Assembly: GCF_019797745.1 (NCBI RefSeq)
Contig: NZ_VOSI01000002.1
Coordinates: 496,001-560,000, forward strand
DNA: 64,000 bases
Direction of reading: 5' to 3'
From: Edaphocola aurantiacus
GTDB lineage: Bacteria > Bacteroidota > Bacteroidia > Chitinophagales > Chitinophagaceae
Shown: positions 33,252-41,522 of the stretch, one piece after another
How positions within the stretch are numbered: position 1 is the stretch's first letter
Layout: the number at the start of each line of letters is the position of its first letter
Position numbers and translations under genes: made by a program
The notes under the pieces: model-generated
What the model was told of the DNA's origin: nothing
Seen by the model: only the letters and a program-made list of their open reading frames with translations
Databases searched by the model: none

Positions 33252-35591
33252 ATGCAGCACCAATATTTGAGCGAACTGAATGAACAGCAGAGAGCGGCCG
33301 TTACACATATTGACGGCCCGTTGATGATCGTAGCCGGAGCCGGAAGCGGAAAAACTAAAGTACTGACTACCCGTATTGCACACCTGCTGCGTAATGGCGT
33401 AGACGCCTTTAATATACTGGCACTGACCTTTACCAACAAGGCTGCCGCAGAAATGAAAGAACGTATCGAGAAAATACTGGGCAACTCCGAAGCCCGTAAT
33501 CTGTATATCGGTACCTTCCACTCTGTATTTGCCAAAATCATGCGTGCCGAAGCGCAAAAAATTGGTTATCCCAACAACTTTACTATATATGATGCCGATG
33601 ATGCGAAGAGCCTGCTCAGAAGCATTATCTCTGAAAATAACCTGGACGATAAGATTTACAAACCCAATGTAATCTTAAGCCGTATCTCCGGTGCCAAGAA
33701 CAGTCTGATCGGACCGGCACAGTACCTGAGAGAACCGGCTATTGCCCAGGAAGATGCGCGCGCAAACCGTCCGCTGACAGGGCAGATCTATGCACAATAT
33801 GCCAACCGTTGTTTCAAAAACGGCGCAATGGACTTTGATGATTTGCTGTTTAAAATGTACGAATTGCTGAAAACACAGCCTGAAGTACTGGCCAAATACC
33901 AGCATAAGTTCAAGTATGTAATGATTGATGAGTACCAGGATACCAACACTGCGCAGTATAAAATTGTAAAAATGCTGGCTGCGGTAACGGAAAATATCTG
34001 TGTGGTAGGTGATGATGCACAAAGTATCTACTCCTTCCGTGGTGCAACAATCCAGAACATCCTCCAGTTTCAGAATGACTATGACGATGTGAAAGTGATC
34101 AAGCTGGAGCAGAACTACCGTAGTACACAAAGTATCCTGAATGTAGCCAATAAGATTATCGGAAACAACAAGAACCAGATTCCTAAAAATCTGTGGACTG
34201 ATAATGAAATAGGTGAGAAGATAAAACTGGTCAGAACCCTGACCGACAATGATGAAGGCCGTTATGTTGCCGATGCTATTGCAGAACATAAACTGCGTTA
34301 TCACTATAGTAATAAAGACTTTGCCATCCTGTACCGTACCAACGCGCAAAGCCGTTCTTTCGAGGAAAGCCTCAGAAGAATGAACATTCCTTACCGCATA
34401 TTCGGTGGTCTGTCGTTTTACCAAAGAAAGGAGATCAAAGACTTTATCGCCTATCTGCGCGTTACCGCCAACCCGAGAGATGAAGAAGCGATTAAACGCA
34501 TCATCAACTACCCGGTAAGAGGCATAGGTAAAACCAGCCTGGAGAAAATGGTGATCGCAGCAAATGAAAGCGGCAAACCATTATGGGAAGTTATACAGGC
34601 GCCTACTGCTTATGGCCTTAAAGGTGCATCTGCAGCAGCTGTAGAAACTTTCGTTACCCTGGTCAAAAGTGCACAGACCATGCTGAAAACACATAATGCC
34701 TATGATGTGGCATTTGCCGTAGGTAAGCATAGTGGTCTGGTAAAAGAATTATACGCAGATAAAACGGTTGAGGGCCTGCAACGTTATGAGAACGTACAGG
34801 AGTTACTCAACTCTATTAAAGAATATACAGAGACACCAAACGCAGACGGAGAACTGGAAGAAGATAAAAGCCTGGGTACTTATCTGCAGAACATCACCCT
34901 GCTGACCGATGCGGATAAAGAAAATGATGAAGACCAGGATGTGGTAAAACTCATGACCATTCACGCGGCAAAAGGACTGGAATTCCCTTGCACCTTCGCT
35001 GTTGGTCTGGAAGAAAATCTCTTCCCATCCGCAATGAGTCTCTATGCCCGTGAAGACCTGGAAGAAGAGCGTCGTCTTTTCTACGTTGTGGTAACCCGTG
35101 CAAAGGCACGCCTGTGGATTACATTTGCCAACAGCCGTTATCGTTTCGGACAGCTGGTGCAAAATGATCCGAGCCGCTTTATAGATGAGATTCCTCAGGA
35201 ATATATAGATAAAAGCTATGCAGGAATGGCTGGTGCAAGAGGATCATTCTCTTCGGGCCAGGGCAATTCCGGTGGTGGCGGAACATTTGGTAAGCGTGCT
35301 GCGATCCAGCCGAAAACAGCTGCTCCGCAGGAAAGAAGTAATATCGTTCAGGCGAAGAGTGCAACCGCATCCTCGGCGTCTTATAGCCATACCCCATCTG
35401 CCGATTTCACCGCCAGTAATCCTGGTGATATGGAAGTAGGGCAAAAAGTAGAACATATGAAATTCGGTTTTGGTACTATTCGTGGCCTCGATGGTAATCC
35501 TAATAACCGCATGGCCACTATTGATTTTGAAAATGGTATAGGTGTGAAGAAAATCATGCTGCAATATGCCAAGCTTAAGATTATAGAATAA
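33252..35591 (+). CDS. pcrA: UvrD/PcrA-type superfamily 1 DNA helicase
   Basis: A 779-residue ATP-dependent 3'-5' helicase for DNA repair and replication-restart. Motifs in order: Walker A VAGAGSGKTKVL (about residue 27), TFTNKAAAEMKER, Walker B MIDEYQDTN, VVGDDAQSIYSFRGA, EQNYRS, TIHAAKGLEFP and VVVTRAKARL. After a Gly/Ser/Ala-rich low-complexity linker (about residues 660-720), the last 50 residues (GQKVEHMKFGFGTI) match the PcrA C-terminal Tudor-like domain that contacts RNA polymerase. It is 20 bases upstream of the PcrB-like GGGP synthase gene. Confidence 0.95.
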   Translation: MQHQYLSELNEQQRAAVTHIDGPLMIVAGAGSGKTKVLTTRIAHLLRNGVDAFNILALTFTNKAAAEMKERIEKILGNSEARNLYIGTFHSVFAKIMRAEAQKIGYPNNFTIYDADDAKSLLRSIISENNLDDKIYKPNVILSRISGAKNSLIGPAQYLREPAIAQEDARANRPLTGQIYAQYANRCFKNGAMDFDDLLFKMYELLKTQPEVLAKYQHKFKYVMIDEYQDTNTAQYKIVKMLAAVTENICVVGDDAQSIYSFRGATIQNILQFQNDYDDVKVIKLEQNYRSTQSILNVANKIIGNNKNQIPKNLWTDNEIGEKIKLVRTLTDNDEGRYVADAIAEHKLRYHYSNKDFAILYRTNAQSRSFEESLRRMNIPYRIFGGLSFYQRKEIKDFIAYLRVTANPRDEEAIKRIINYPVRGIGKTSLEKMVIAANESGKPLWEVIQAPTAYGLKGASAAAVETFVTLVKSAQTMLKTHNAYDVAFAVGKHSGLVKELYADKTVEGLQRYENVQELLNSIKEYTETPNADGELEEDKSLGTYLQNITLLTDADKENDEDQDVVKLMTIHAAKGLEFPCTFAVGLEENLFPSAMSLYAREDLEEERRLFYVVVTRAKARLWITFANSRYRFGQLVQNDPSRFIDEIPQEYIDKSYAGMAGARGSFSSGQGNSGGGGTFGKRAAIQPKTAAPQERSNIVQAKSATASSASYSHTPSADFTASNPGDMEVGQKVEHMKFGFGTIRGLDGNPNNRMATIDFENGIGVKKIMLQYAKLKIIE

Positions 35592-35611
35592 AACAAAACT
35601 AACTATATACC

Positions 35612-36370
35612 ATGATTACAATGACCCGAAACATATACAGGCAACTGCTGCAGTTAAAGCAGGAAGGAAAAAAAGCCTTTGCTGTACTGATCGATCCGGA
35701 TGACATCAGTCCGGAGCAAGCCGCCATACTGGCTCAGAAATGTGCCGATGCCGGAGTCGATTATGTATTATTCGGGGGCAGTATCATGGTATCCGATCAT
35801 TGGGATGATTGCATCCGCAGTTTTAAATCTGTATCAGACATTCCGGTGATCTTATTTCCGGGCAGTCCGGCACAGGTTTGTAAAAGCGCAGATGCATTGC
35901 TCTATTTATCATTGATATCAGGTCGTAACCCGGATCTGCTGATCGGTCAGCATGTGATCTCTGCACCAGCTATTAAAGCCAGCGGCCTGGAAGTAATGGC
36001 TACAGGCTATATGGTCATTGATGGAGGTGTGCCTACAGCTGTATCTTATATGAGCCATTCAGCTCCGCTGCCGCACAACAAACCCGAACTGGCACTGTGT
36101 ACCGCCTGGGCCGGAGAGATGCAGGGCAAACAACTCATCTATATGGATGCCGGTAGTGGTGCCAAATATCCGATCTCACCAGAAATGATTAAGAAGGTAA
36201 GCGATAATATTGCGATTCCTTTGATTATCGGTGGGGGTATCCGCGATGTGGAAGGACTGCAAAAGGCATTAGATGCCGGGGCACAGGTAGTGGTAGTCGG
36301 TAATGCGATTGAGAAAAATCCTGACCTGATTGCGGAAATGAGCCAGGCCACCAAACAATACAACCTGTAA
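35612..36370 (+). CDS. Geranylgeranyl-/heptaprenylglyceryl phosphate synthase (PcrB family)
   Basis: A 252-residue TIM-barrel prenyltransferase making an ether bond between a polyprenyl diphosphate and glycerol 1-phosphate. Markers are AVLIDPDDISPEQAA, VDYVLFGGSIM, GYMVIDGG, LIYMDAGSGAKYPI and IIGGGIRD, matching group II GGGP synthases known in Bacteroidota. The last motif is the phosphate-binding loop. It follows the PcrA-like helicase gene by 20 bases and precedes the metzincin gene by 11 bases, so it belongs to one transcript. The pairing of PcrB- and PcrA-like genes recalls the pcrB-pcrA-ligA operon of Bacillus, though ligA is at 18-20 kb here. The start could be the fourth codon. Confidence 0.92.
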   Translation: MITMTRNIYRQLLQLKQEGKKAFAVLIDPDDISPEQAAILAQKCADAGVDYVLFGGSIMVSDHWDDCIRSFKSVSDIPVILFPGSPAQVCKSADALLYLSLISGRNPDLLIGQHVISAPAIKASGLEVMATGYMVIDGGVPTAVSYMSHSAPLPHNKPELALCTAWAGEMQGKQLIYMDAGSGAKYPISPEMIKKVSDNIAIPLIIGGGIRDVEGLQKALDAGAQVVVVGNAIEKNPDLIAEMSQATKQYNL

Positions 36371-36381
36371 ATAATCCCACC

Positions 36382-37026
36382 ATGGGTACTGTAGAACTGA
36401 TCTCCGCAAATGCTTTATTGTTCCGTGCCCATATCGTAACCTATGGTGCAGCAGCAGATGCAATATTGACAGAGCGCATCAGGACTGAGATAGAAGCAAT
36501 GTGGAATGCTCCGGAAGGGAGAATACTGCATAACCTCAAGCCATTAAGACTTAATTTTTCTATTACAGCCAACTGGCAACCCGATCTGCAACCGGAAGAT
36601 ATCCTGCAGAATACCAACCCGCTCAATAATTACTTCAGAATAGAAGAATTTGTAAACGGAAACATTTCCTTCGTGGATGCGCTGGGGTGTAATACCGGAT
36701 TTTTCAAAAAAGATAACCTATACGAAGGTTCCACTACTGCGGCTCATGAGTTCGGACATACTTTAGGACTGGCCCACCCCACTGATCTGGATTTCAGGGG
36801 AAAAGGCATTCCGGGTATTATGTATCCGAGAGGCACCCTGGTCGATCCTGCATTTCAGTACGATCCGTCTGTACCTGCCGGACAAAACGGAGGCACTATG
36901 CATCCGATGTACCGCAAGGTAAGGGTAGAAGATGTGGCAATGCTGCAGATCAGCAAACTGCAAAACGATTTCGTGATCGGTGCACTGAGTAATGTATGGC
37001 ATGATGATCATAGCCGCTTTGCATAA
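36382..37026 (+). CDS. Putative metzincin zinc metalloprotease without signal peptide
   Basis: A 214-residue protein with the extended zinc motif AAHEFGHTLGLAH (His122, Glu123, His126, His132), the HExxHxxGxxH form of metzincins, and a Met-turn candidate GIMYPRG (Met147), about 15 residues later. The N-terminal half is typical of a metzincin strand-helix domain. No signal peptide or membrane segment is visible, unusual for a secreted-protease family. The gene lies 11 bases after the GGGP synthase, within the same operon. The substrate and any maturation are unknown. Confidence 0.8.
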   Translation: MGTVELISANALLFRAHIVTYGAAADAILTERIRTEIEAMWNAPEGRILHNLKPLRLNFSITANWQPDLQPEDILQNTNPLNNYFRIEEFVNGNISFVDALGCNTGFFKKDNLYEGSTTAAHEFGHTLGLAHPTDLDFRGKGIPGIMYPRGTLVDPAFQYDPSVPAGQNGGTMHPMYRKVRVEDVAMLQISKLQNDFVIGALSNVWHDDHSRFA

Positions 37027-37046
37027 GATTACTCATTCAGATAAAT

Positions 37047-37082
37047 AAATAAAGGGACTTCATCAATGAAGTCCCTTTATTT
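37047..37082. terminator. Bidirectional terminator
   Basis: AAATAAAGGGACTTCA pairs perfectly with TGAAGTCCCTTTATTT around TCAA, between the convergent metzincin and ExbD-like genes. Confidence 0.9.
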
Positions 37083-37106
37083 ATAAAAATATAGTTAGAT
37101 ATGATC

Positions 37107-37514
37107 TTACTGTGCCACTGCTTTCTGTACGGCCAGTACTGTTTTTATATTCAGCTCCTGTCCCGAACGCATAATAGCTACAATATTATCAGCAGTAGCC
37201 AGCTTATCGGCATTGATAACAATAGTAGGCTCCTTATCCTGTGCCGCAGCAACAACTGATTGAATGGCAGCAGTCAGGGAATCGGCAGCAACAGGCTTTG
37301 TGCCCACAAAGAATTGCTGATCGGCATTGATCGATACCACAACAGTTTGTTTTACCTTCGTATCAGTATTGGCTTTCGGATTGGCCAGCTTGATGACATT
37401 AGGATTAGCCAGTGTCGCGACGATCAGGAAGAAAAATAAAAGGATGAACAATACATCGTTCAGTGCAGATGTATGTGCTTCCGGTTTATGTCTTAATGCT
37501 TTTCTGATATTCAT
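37107..37514 (-). CDS. ExbD/TolR family biopolymer transport protein
   Basis: A 135-residue protein: short cytosolic N-terminus, one transmembrane helix with the conserved Asp in LNDVLFILLFFFLIVATL (Asp20), then a periplasmic beta/alpha domain (VKQTVVVSINADQQFF and EPTIVINADKLATADNIV). These are the features of ExbD/TolR, which uses the proton gradient with an ExbB/TolQ partner to energise TonB or Tol. No ExbB homolog or second ExbD is adjacent, so the partner is encoded elsewhere. A TACATTTG -7 element is the complement of 37542-37549. Confidence 0.85.
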   Translation of the reverse strand: MNIRKALRHKPEAHTSALNDVLFILLFFFLIVATLANPNVIKLANPKANTDTKVKQTVVVSINADQQFFVGTKPVAADSLTAAIQSVVAAAQDKEPTIVINADKLATADNIVAIMRSGQELNIKTVLAVQKAVAQ

Positions 37515-37573
37515 TCTTCAAGAGATATTTTACCTGTCTTGCAAATGTAGGGAATCTGTTTTATAATATACTG

Positions 37574-38335
37574 TTATTCTAATACATAGCTTAATCTTAC
37601 TGTAATGCGGGCTGTTTTCTCTTTACTGCGGGTATCGAAATTGCCGCCATAGCTGTCTTCCTCTACACTACCCTTTCCGGTAATCTGAAATACACCCATA
37701 CTGGCATCTTTCAATTTGCCCAGATCACCATTGCCCGTTTTGACAATTTTCTGTGCGCGTTCCCGCGCATCTTTCGTGGCATTCTCAATCAGGTTATGTT
37801 TCAGGCTGGGCAGATCAGAATAGGTATATTGAATGTCCTGTCCGTTAAACTCAATGCCTGAATTAATCAGCTCAGAAGTCTGATCCGATACCTGTTCGAT
37901 CTTACGCATCAGTGCATCATTTTTCTGGCAGAAAAAGCTGATAGTTTGTGTAGCAGTGTATCCGTCAAATACTTCTTCCGACTTGGTATCTCCATCTTTG
38001 GTCTCGGTGCTTACCGTCCGGAAGGTCTTTGCAATATTGGCGCCGCCAAAAGTAAATTCACTTTCTTTAAAGCCTTTGGAAATAAAGAACTGGCGTACCT
38101 TTTCCTTGTCTGCAAGGATTGTACTATAGGCCTCTTTCGCATCCATAGATCTTGCGCTGAAGCTCCCTTTCCAAAAGATCTCATCAGAAGTAAAATCCTT
38201 TGTACCCAGGCCTACAACATTGATCGCATCCTGGTTGGCATTACGGTTACGAATGCCTTTGCCGACTACAAATGCAGTAATGATCATAGCCAGGCCCCAT
38301 ATGGCGGCATAGAGAAGAGATCTGTTCTTTTCCAT
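37574..38335 (-). CDS. SIMPL (DUF541) domain protein, membrane anchored
   Basis: A 253-residue protein with an N-terminal signal anchor (about residues 9-27, YAAIWGLAMIITAFVVGKGI) and the SIMPL domain outside: VVGLGTKDFTSDEIFW, FFISKGFKESEFTFGG, YTATQTISFF, TSELINSGIEF and ENATKDARERAQKI. Family members are envelope proteins of poorly defined function (a kinase-signalling-associated name derived from mammalian relatives). Monocistronic by the look of its surroundings; no further hint of role. Confidence 0.88.
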   Translation of the reverse strand: MEKNRSLLYAAIWGLAMIITAFVVGKGIRNRNANQDAINVVGLGTKDFTSDEIFWKGSFSARSMDAKEAYSTILADKEKVRQFFISKGFKESEFTFGGANIAKTFRTVSTETKDGDTKSEEVFDGYTATQTISFFCQKNDALMRKIEQVSDQTSELINSGIEFNGQDIQYTYSDLPSLKHNLIENATKDARERAQKIVKTGNGDLGKLKDASMGVFQITGKGSVEEDSYGGNFDTRSKEKTARITVRLSYVLE

Positions 38336-38396
38336 AAGTATATAATTTTCTTAAAATTACAGTAAATTATATATCAATGCACTATTGTAAGAAATA

Positions 38397-38425
38397 AAAA
38401 TGCAGATCCGGAGGATCTGCATTTT
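38397..38425 (-). terminator. Terminator after the SH3 protein gene
   Basis: AAAATGCAGATCC pairs with GGATCTGCATTTT around a 3-base loop; it follows the minus-strand stop at 38448. Confidence 0.8.
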
Positions 38426-38447
38426 GTATCTTTTGAGATATTGATTT

Positions 38448-38864
38448 TTACATCGGAGACAGGTATTGTGCATAAGCATAACCCTCTTCACCGGCAGCCG
38501 TTCTGATCTTCCACCAGCTATCGTCTGTTTTTTCAACCAGGGTAACGACTTCATTATGTGCCGCTTTTCCTACGATTTCACCTTCAGTGCTCGGCACACT
38601 CCTGATATTCAGGTTTGTGCTGTCTGTAGTTACTTTTAAAGAAGCGCCGGCATCCGCTTTGATGTCAATATTCATCATCAGGTCTCCGCTGGCCATATTC
38701 GGATCGATCTGACTGTACATATTCCATAAAGCATCATAATCTGCGGTTGAATTAGCCGTACCGCTTACATGCAGCGCTCCTCCTTGTTCTGCAACAGAAA
38801 GATTGGCTACACCCATATTTTTAGCTGCATCCAGCAATGATGCATATTTATCTTGCAATGACAT
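38448..38864 (-). CDS. Protein with BON-like and bacterial SH3 domains
   Basis: A 138-residue protein without a signal peptide. Residues about 1-65 (LLDAAKNMGVANLSVAEQGG and ALHVSGTANSTADYDAL) resemble a single BON-type alpha/beta unit. Residues about 78-137 (NLNIRSVPSTEGEIVGKA, SWWKIRTAAGEEGYAYAQYL) are a bacterial SH3 domain. The combination is a known small cytosolic or peptidoglycan-associated type in Bacteroidota. It sits directly downstream of the BON lipoprotein gene (28 bases) and probably shares its transcript. The exact role is unknown. Confidence 0.82.
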   Translation of the reverse strand: MSLQDKYASLLDAAKNMGVANLSVAEQGGALHVSGTANSTADYDALWNMYSQIDPNMASGDLMMNIDIKADAGASLKVTTDSTNLNIRSVPSTEGEIVGKAAHNEVVTLVEKTDDSWWKIRTAAGEEGYAYAQYLSPM

Positions 38865-38892
38865 AATTATTTCGTTTTTTACAGGTTTAAGA

Positions 38893-39393
38893 TTATTTTT
38901 TATCCATTAGCTGGCTTACATCAGATTTGACTTTGGCAGCAGCAAGCATTTGCATAATTTTCATTCTGTCCGCTTTGCTCACCTCACCGGTAAGTACAGC
39001 TTTGTCAGCAGTAAAGGTTACGGTCACACCTTTAATATCTTTGATACCATCCATAACTTTTTGTTGCGTAGCAGCGTCCAGTGTAGTGGTCACAGAAGCA
39101 GGAGGAGGTGGTGGTGGCGGAGTTACAGCAATATTGTTTACCACAGATTTTACGCCGGATTTTTTATCCAGGTTTTTTACCGCAGTTTCAGCACTGGCTT
39201 TGTCTGCATCATTATTTACGTTGCCGGAGAGCGTTACCACACCATCTTTCACCTCTACGGTTACACCAGGTGTTACAACAGCTTCAGCATTGGTCTTAAC
39301 TGTTGCATCAGGTACTTTAGAGGAGCAGGATGGAGTCATTACAGCAATAGCACCTGTAATCATCAGTGCCGGAATAATGTTCTTGTAATTCAT
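38893..39393 (-). CDS. Lipoprotein with two BON domains split by a proline tract
   Basis: A 166-residue protein. The signal peptide ends with a lipobox-like TPSCSS, so lipid attachment at Cys23 is likely. Two BON-type repeats follow: VTVEVKDGVVTLSGNVNN (about residues 45-62, ending SVVNNIAV) and VTVTFTADKAVLTGEVSK near 124-141. They are separated by seven consecutive prolines at about residues 92-98. BON domains bind membranes or peptidoglycan and often occur in stress-resistant envelope proteins. It is the first gene of a pair with the SH3 protein. Confidence 0.85.
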   Translation of the reverse strand: MNYKNIIPALMITGAIAVMTPSCSSKVPDATVKTNAEAVVTPGVTVEVKDGVVTLSGNVNNDADKASAETAVKNLDKKSGVKSVVNNIAVTPPPPPPPASVTTTLDAATQQKVMDGIKDIKGVTVTFTADKAVLTGEVSKADRMKIMQMLAAAKVKSDVSQLMDKK

Positions 39394-39509
39394 ACGATTA
39401 GTTTTTTGATTTAGTGTTGAGTGAAGTTATAGTATTAAATATTAATAAATCAGGCCTTAACAGGAAAATCACAAAATCTTTACATGTATAGCTTTCATAA
39501 TAAGAATAT

Positions 39510-39541
39510 TTTGGCTGTAAATCATATTTGTATTACCTTTG
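39510..39541 (+). promoter_or_regulatory. Promoter of the rimP-nusA-infB operon
   Basis: TTTG (39510-39513), 20 bases, TACCTTTG (39534-39541): a perfect Bacteroidota housekeeping promoter. The transcript starts near 39547 and includes the hairpin at 39561-39576. Confidence 0.75.
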
Positions 39542-39560
39542 CATCAGAAAAAGAGGACCT

Positions 39561-39576
39561 GGGGGCATGAGCCCCC
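39561..39576 (+). promoter_or_regulatory. Leader hairpin of the rimP operon
   Basis: GGGGGC, loop ATGA, GCCCCC, about 15 bases after the predicted transcription start. The loop contains an in-frame ATG (39567) that could start a longer RimP. Function unproven; it could stabilise the mRNA or modulate start choice. Confidence 0.5.
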
Positions 39577-39596
39577 ATGTTTCGTTGAATAAAATA

Positions 39597-40049
39597 ATGG
39601 ATATCATAACCTTAGTTACCAACAAGATAGAAGAGCTGACTATTGATTCGGCCTTGTTTCTGGTAGAAGTAAAATTGAAACCCACCAATAACATTAAAGT
39701 TTATATGGATGGGGATAGCGGGGTAAATGTTGAAGCCTGTACCAAAATCAATAGAGCTTTGTACAAAATGATCGAAGAGTCCGGCATGTATCCTGAAGGA
39801 GATTTTTCTCTGGAAGTGTCCAGTCCGGGTGTAGATGAGCCCCTGAAGTTTTTTAGACAATACACTAAAAATATTGGCCGTACAGTGGAGATTACACTGA
39901 ACGATGATACCAAACATCTTGGTGTATTACAATCAGCTACAGAAGAAGCAGTAGTACTGGAAAAGCAGGTCGGTAAAAAGAAAGAGATTGTTGTTGAGAC
40001 AATACCTTTTGATACGATCAAAGCAACAGTAGTACAGATTGTATTCTAA
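39597..40049 (+). CDS. rimP: Ribosome maturation factor RimP
   Basis: A 150-residue protein of the RimP family, which assists 30S subunit assembly in the cytoplasm. Visible marks are MDGDSGVNVEACTKINRAL, the central FSLEVSSPGVDEPLKFFRQY and the C-terminal SM-like end (IPFDTIKATVVQIVF). It is the first gene of rimP-nusA-infB, the standard order. The open frame extends to 39528, but the promoter ends there, so a start at or after 39567 is required. I choose MDIITLVTNKIEEL (39597), the normal RimP N-terminus; MSPHVSLNKIMD (39567) remains possible. Confidence 0.94.
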   Translation: MDIITLVTNKIEELTIDSALFLVEVKLKPTNNIKVYMDGDSGVNVEACTKINRALYKMIEESGMYPEGDFSLEVSSPGVDEPLKFFRQYTKNIGRTVEITLNDDTKHLGVLQSATEEAVVLEKQVGKKKEIVVETIPFDTIKATVVQIVF

Positions 40050-40109
40050 AACATTAATAAACCTTACAAAGCAAATTGCATTTGTTTTAAACAATATATT
40101 TAAATCACA

Positions 40110-41366
40110 ATGGCTAGTATTAACTTAATTGAATCGTTTCAGGACTTTAAAGAAGCAGAAGGGATAGATCGTTCTACCCTCATGAAAGTACTGGAAGACG
40201 TATTCAAAACGCTTTTGAGAAAAAAATACGGTTCGGATGATAACTTTGATGTAATCGTTAACGACCAGACCGGTGACCTGGAAATCTTCAGAAGAAGAAC
40301 CGCAGTAGAAGATGGTTTTGAAGAAGATGATAATGCTGAGATCCAGATATCTGAAGCAAGACTGATCGACCCTGATTATTCAGTAGGTGAAGAAGTATAT
40401 GAAGAGATTGATGTACTGGACTTCGGTCGCAGAGCTATTCTCGCTGCCAAGCAAACACTTGCTGCCCGTATCAGTGATTTAAAGAAAAACAGTATCCTGC
40501 AGAAATATGCAGAGCGCGTAGGTGAGATCATCAATGGTGAAGTATACCAGATCTGGAGAAAAGAACTGATGCTGCTGGATGAAGAAGGTAACGAATTATT
40601 ATTGCCTAAATCTGAGCAGATCGCCGGCGACTTTTTCCGTAAAGGAGAGCCACTGCGTGCAGTAGTGAAGAAAGTAGAAATGCGCAGCAATGCACCGGTT
40701 ATTATCCTGAGCAGAACACACTCTTCTTTCCTGGAAAAACTTCTGGAAATCGAAGTTCCGGAAATTCAGGATGGCCTGATCACGATCAAGAAAATTGTAA
40801 GAGAGCCAGGTGAGCGTGCAAAAGTAGCAGTAGAAAGCTATGATGACCGTATCGATCCGGTAGGTGCTTGTGTAGGTATGAAAGGTAGCCGTATTCACGG
40901 TATTGTAAGAGAACTGCGCAACGAAAATATTGATATCATTAACTATACAGCCAATACTTCCCTGCTGATCCAGCGTGCGCTGACTCCGGCAAAAGTAAAC
41001 CGTATAGATCTGAATACAGAGAAAAACCATGCTGATGTGTACATGGATACCGATCAGGTATCTCTGGCTATTGGTAAGAAAGGGGTAAACATTAAACTGG
41101 CACAGCAACTGTCTGGCTTTAGCATTGATGTATACCGTGATGTAAAAGAGTCTGCAGAATTCGATATCGATCTGGACGAATTTACAGATGAAATCGAAGC
41201 ATGGGTTATTGCAGAATTCAAAAAAGTGGGCTACGATACTGCATTAAGTATCCTGGAACACTCTGTTGAAGAGCTGACTCGCCGTACCGATCTGGAAGAA
41301 GAAACGGTTAAAGACGTACGCCGCATCCTTGAGGCTGAATTTGAAGATGATGGTACCGCCGAGTAA
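40110..41366 (+). CDS. nusA: Transcription termination/antitermination factor NusA
   Basis: A 418-residue NusA, near the Bacteroidota norm (E. coli NusA has extra C-terminal repeats). The N-terminal RNA polymerase-binding domain comes first. It is followed by S1 (about residues 135-200, GEIINGEVYQIWRKELMLLDEEG) and KH domains (EVPEIQDGLITIKKIVREPG, then GACVGMKGSRIHGIVREL and AIGKKGVNIKLAQQLSG). It is the middle gene of rimP-nusA-infB, 60 bases after rimP. Confidence 0.97.
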   Translation: MASINLIESFQDFKEAEGIDRSTLMKVLEDVFKTLLRKKYGSDDNFDVIVNDQTGDLEIFRRRTAVEDGFEEDDNAEIQISEARLIDPDYSVGEEVYEEIDVLDFGRRAILAAKQTLAARISDLKKNSILQKYAERVGEIINGEVYQIWRKELMLLDEEGNELLLPKSEQIAGDFFRKGEPLRAVVKKVEMRSNAPVIILSRTHSSFLEKLLEIEVPEIQDGLITIKKIVREPGERAKVAVESYDDRIDPVGACVGMKGSRIHGIVRELRNENIDIINYTANTSLLIQRALTPAKVNRIDLNTEKNHADVYMDTDQVSLAIGKKGVNIKLAQQLSGFSIDVYRDVKESAEFDIDLDEFTDEIEAWVIAEFKKVGYDTALSILEHSVEELTRRTDLEEETVKDVRRILEAEFEDDGTAE

Positions 41367-41421
41367 GCTGAACAATACGCAATGTGTGTTAACTTTTAGC
41401 AACATTGTATGGAAACATAAA

Positions 41422-41511
41422 AATTAATATCGAATTTTGGCTTTCAATCGTGCCAACATTTGATATATACATTATAAAATGATTAATATCGATAATCACA
41501 CGATTGAAAGC
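41422..41511 (+). promoter_or_regulatory. Large stem-loop in the nusA-infB intergenic region
   Basis: GCTTTCAATCGTG (41440-41452) and CACGATTGAAAGC (41499-41511) are perfect 13-base inverted copies around a 46-base AT-rich loop, ending 11 bases before the infB ATG. ATTAATATCGA also occurs twice, at 41422-41432 and 41482-41492. It could be an RNA processing or regulatory structure for infB. Confidence 0.5.
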
Positions 41512-41522
41512 GAATTATAAGA

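Noticed and set aside
38927-39414. Overlapping plus-strand ORFs opposite the BON lipoprotein gene
   Set aside because: Antisense to a protein with a clear signal peptide and BON repeats; their composition is not protein-like.
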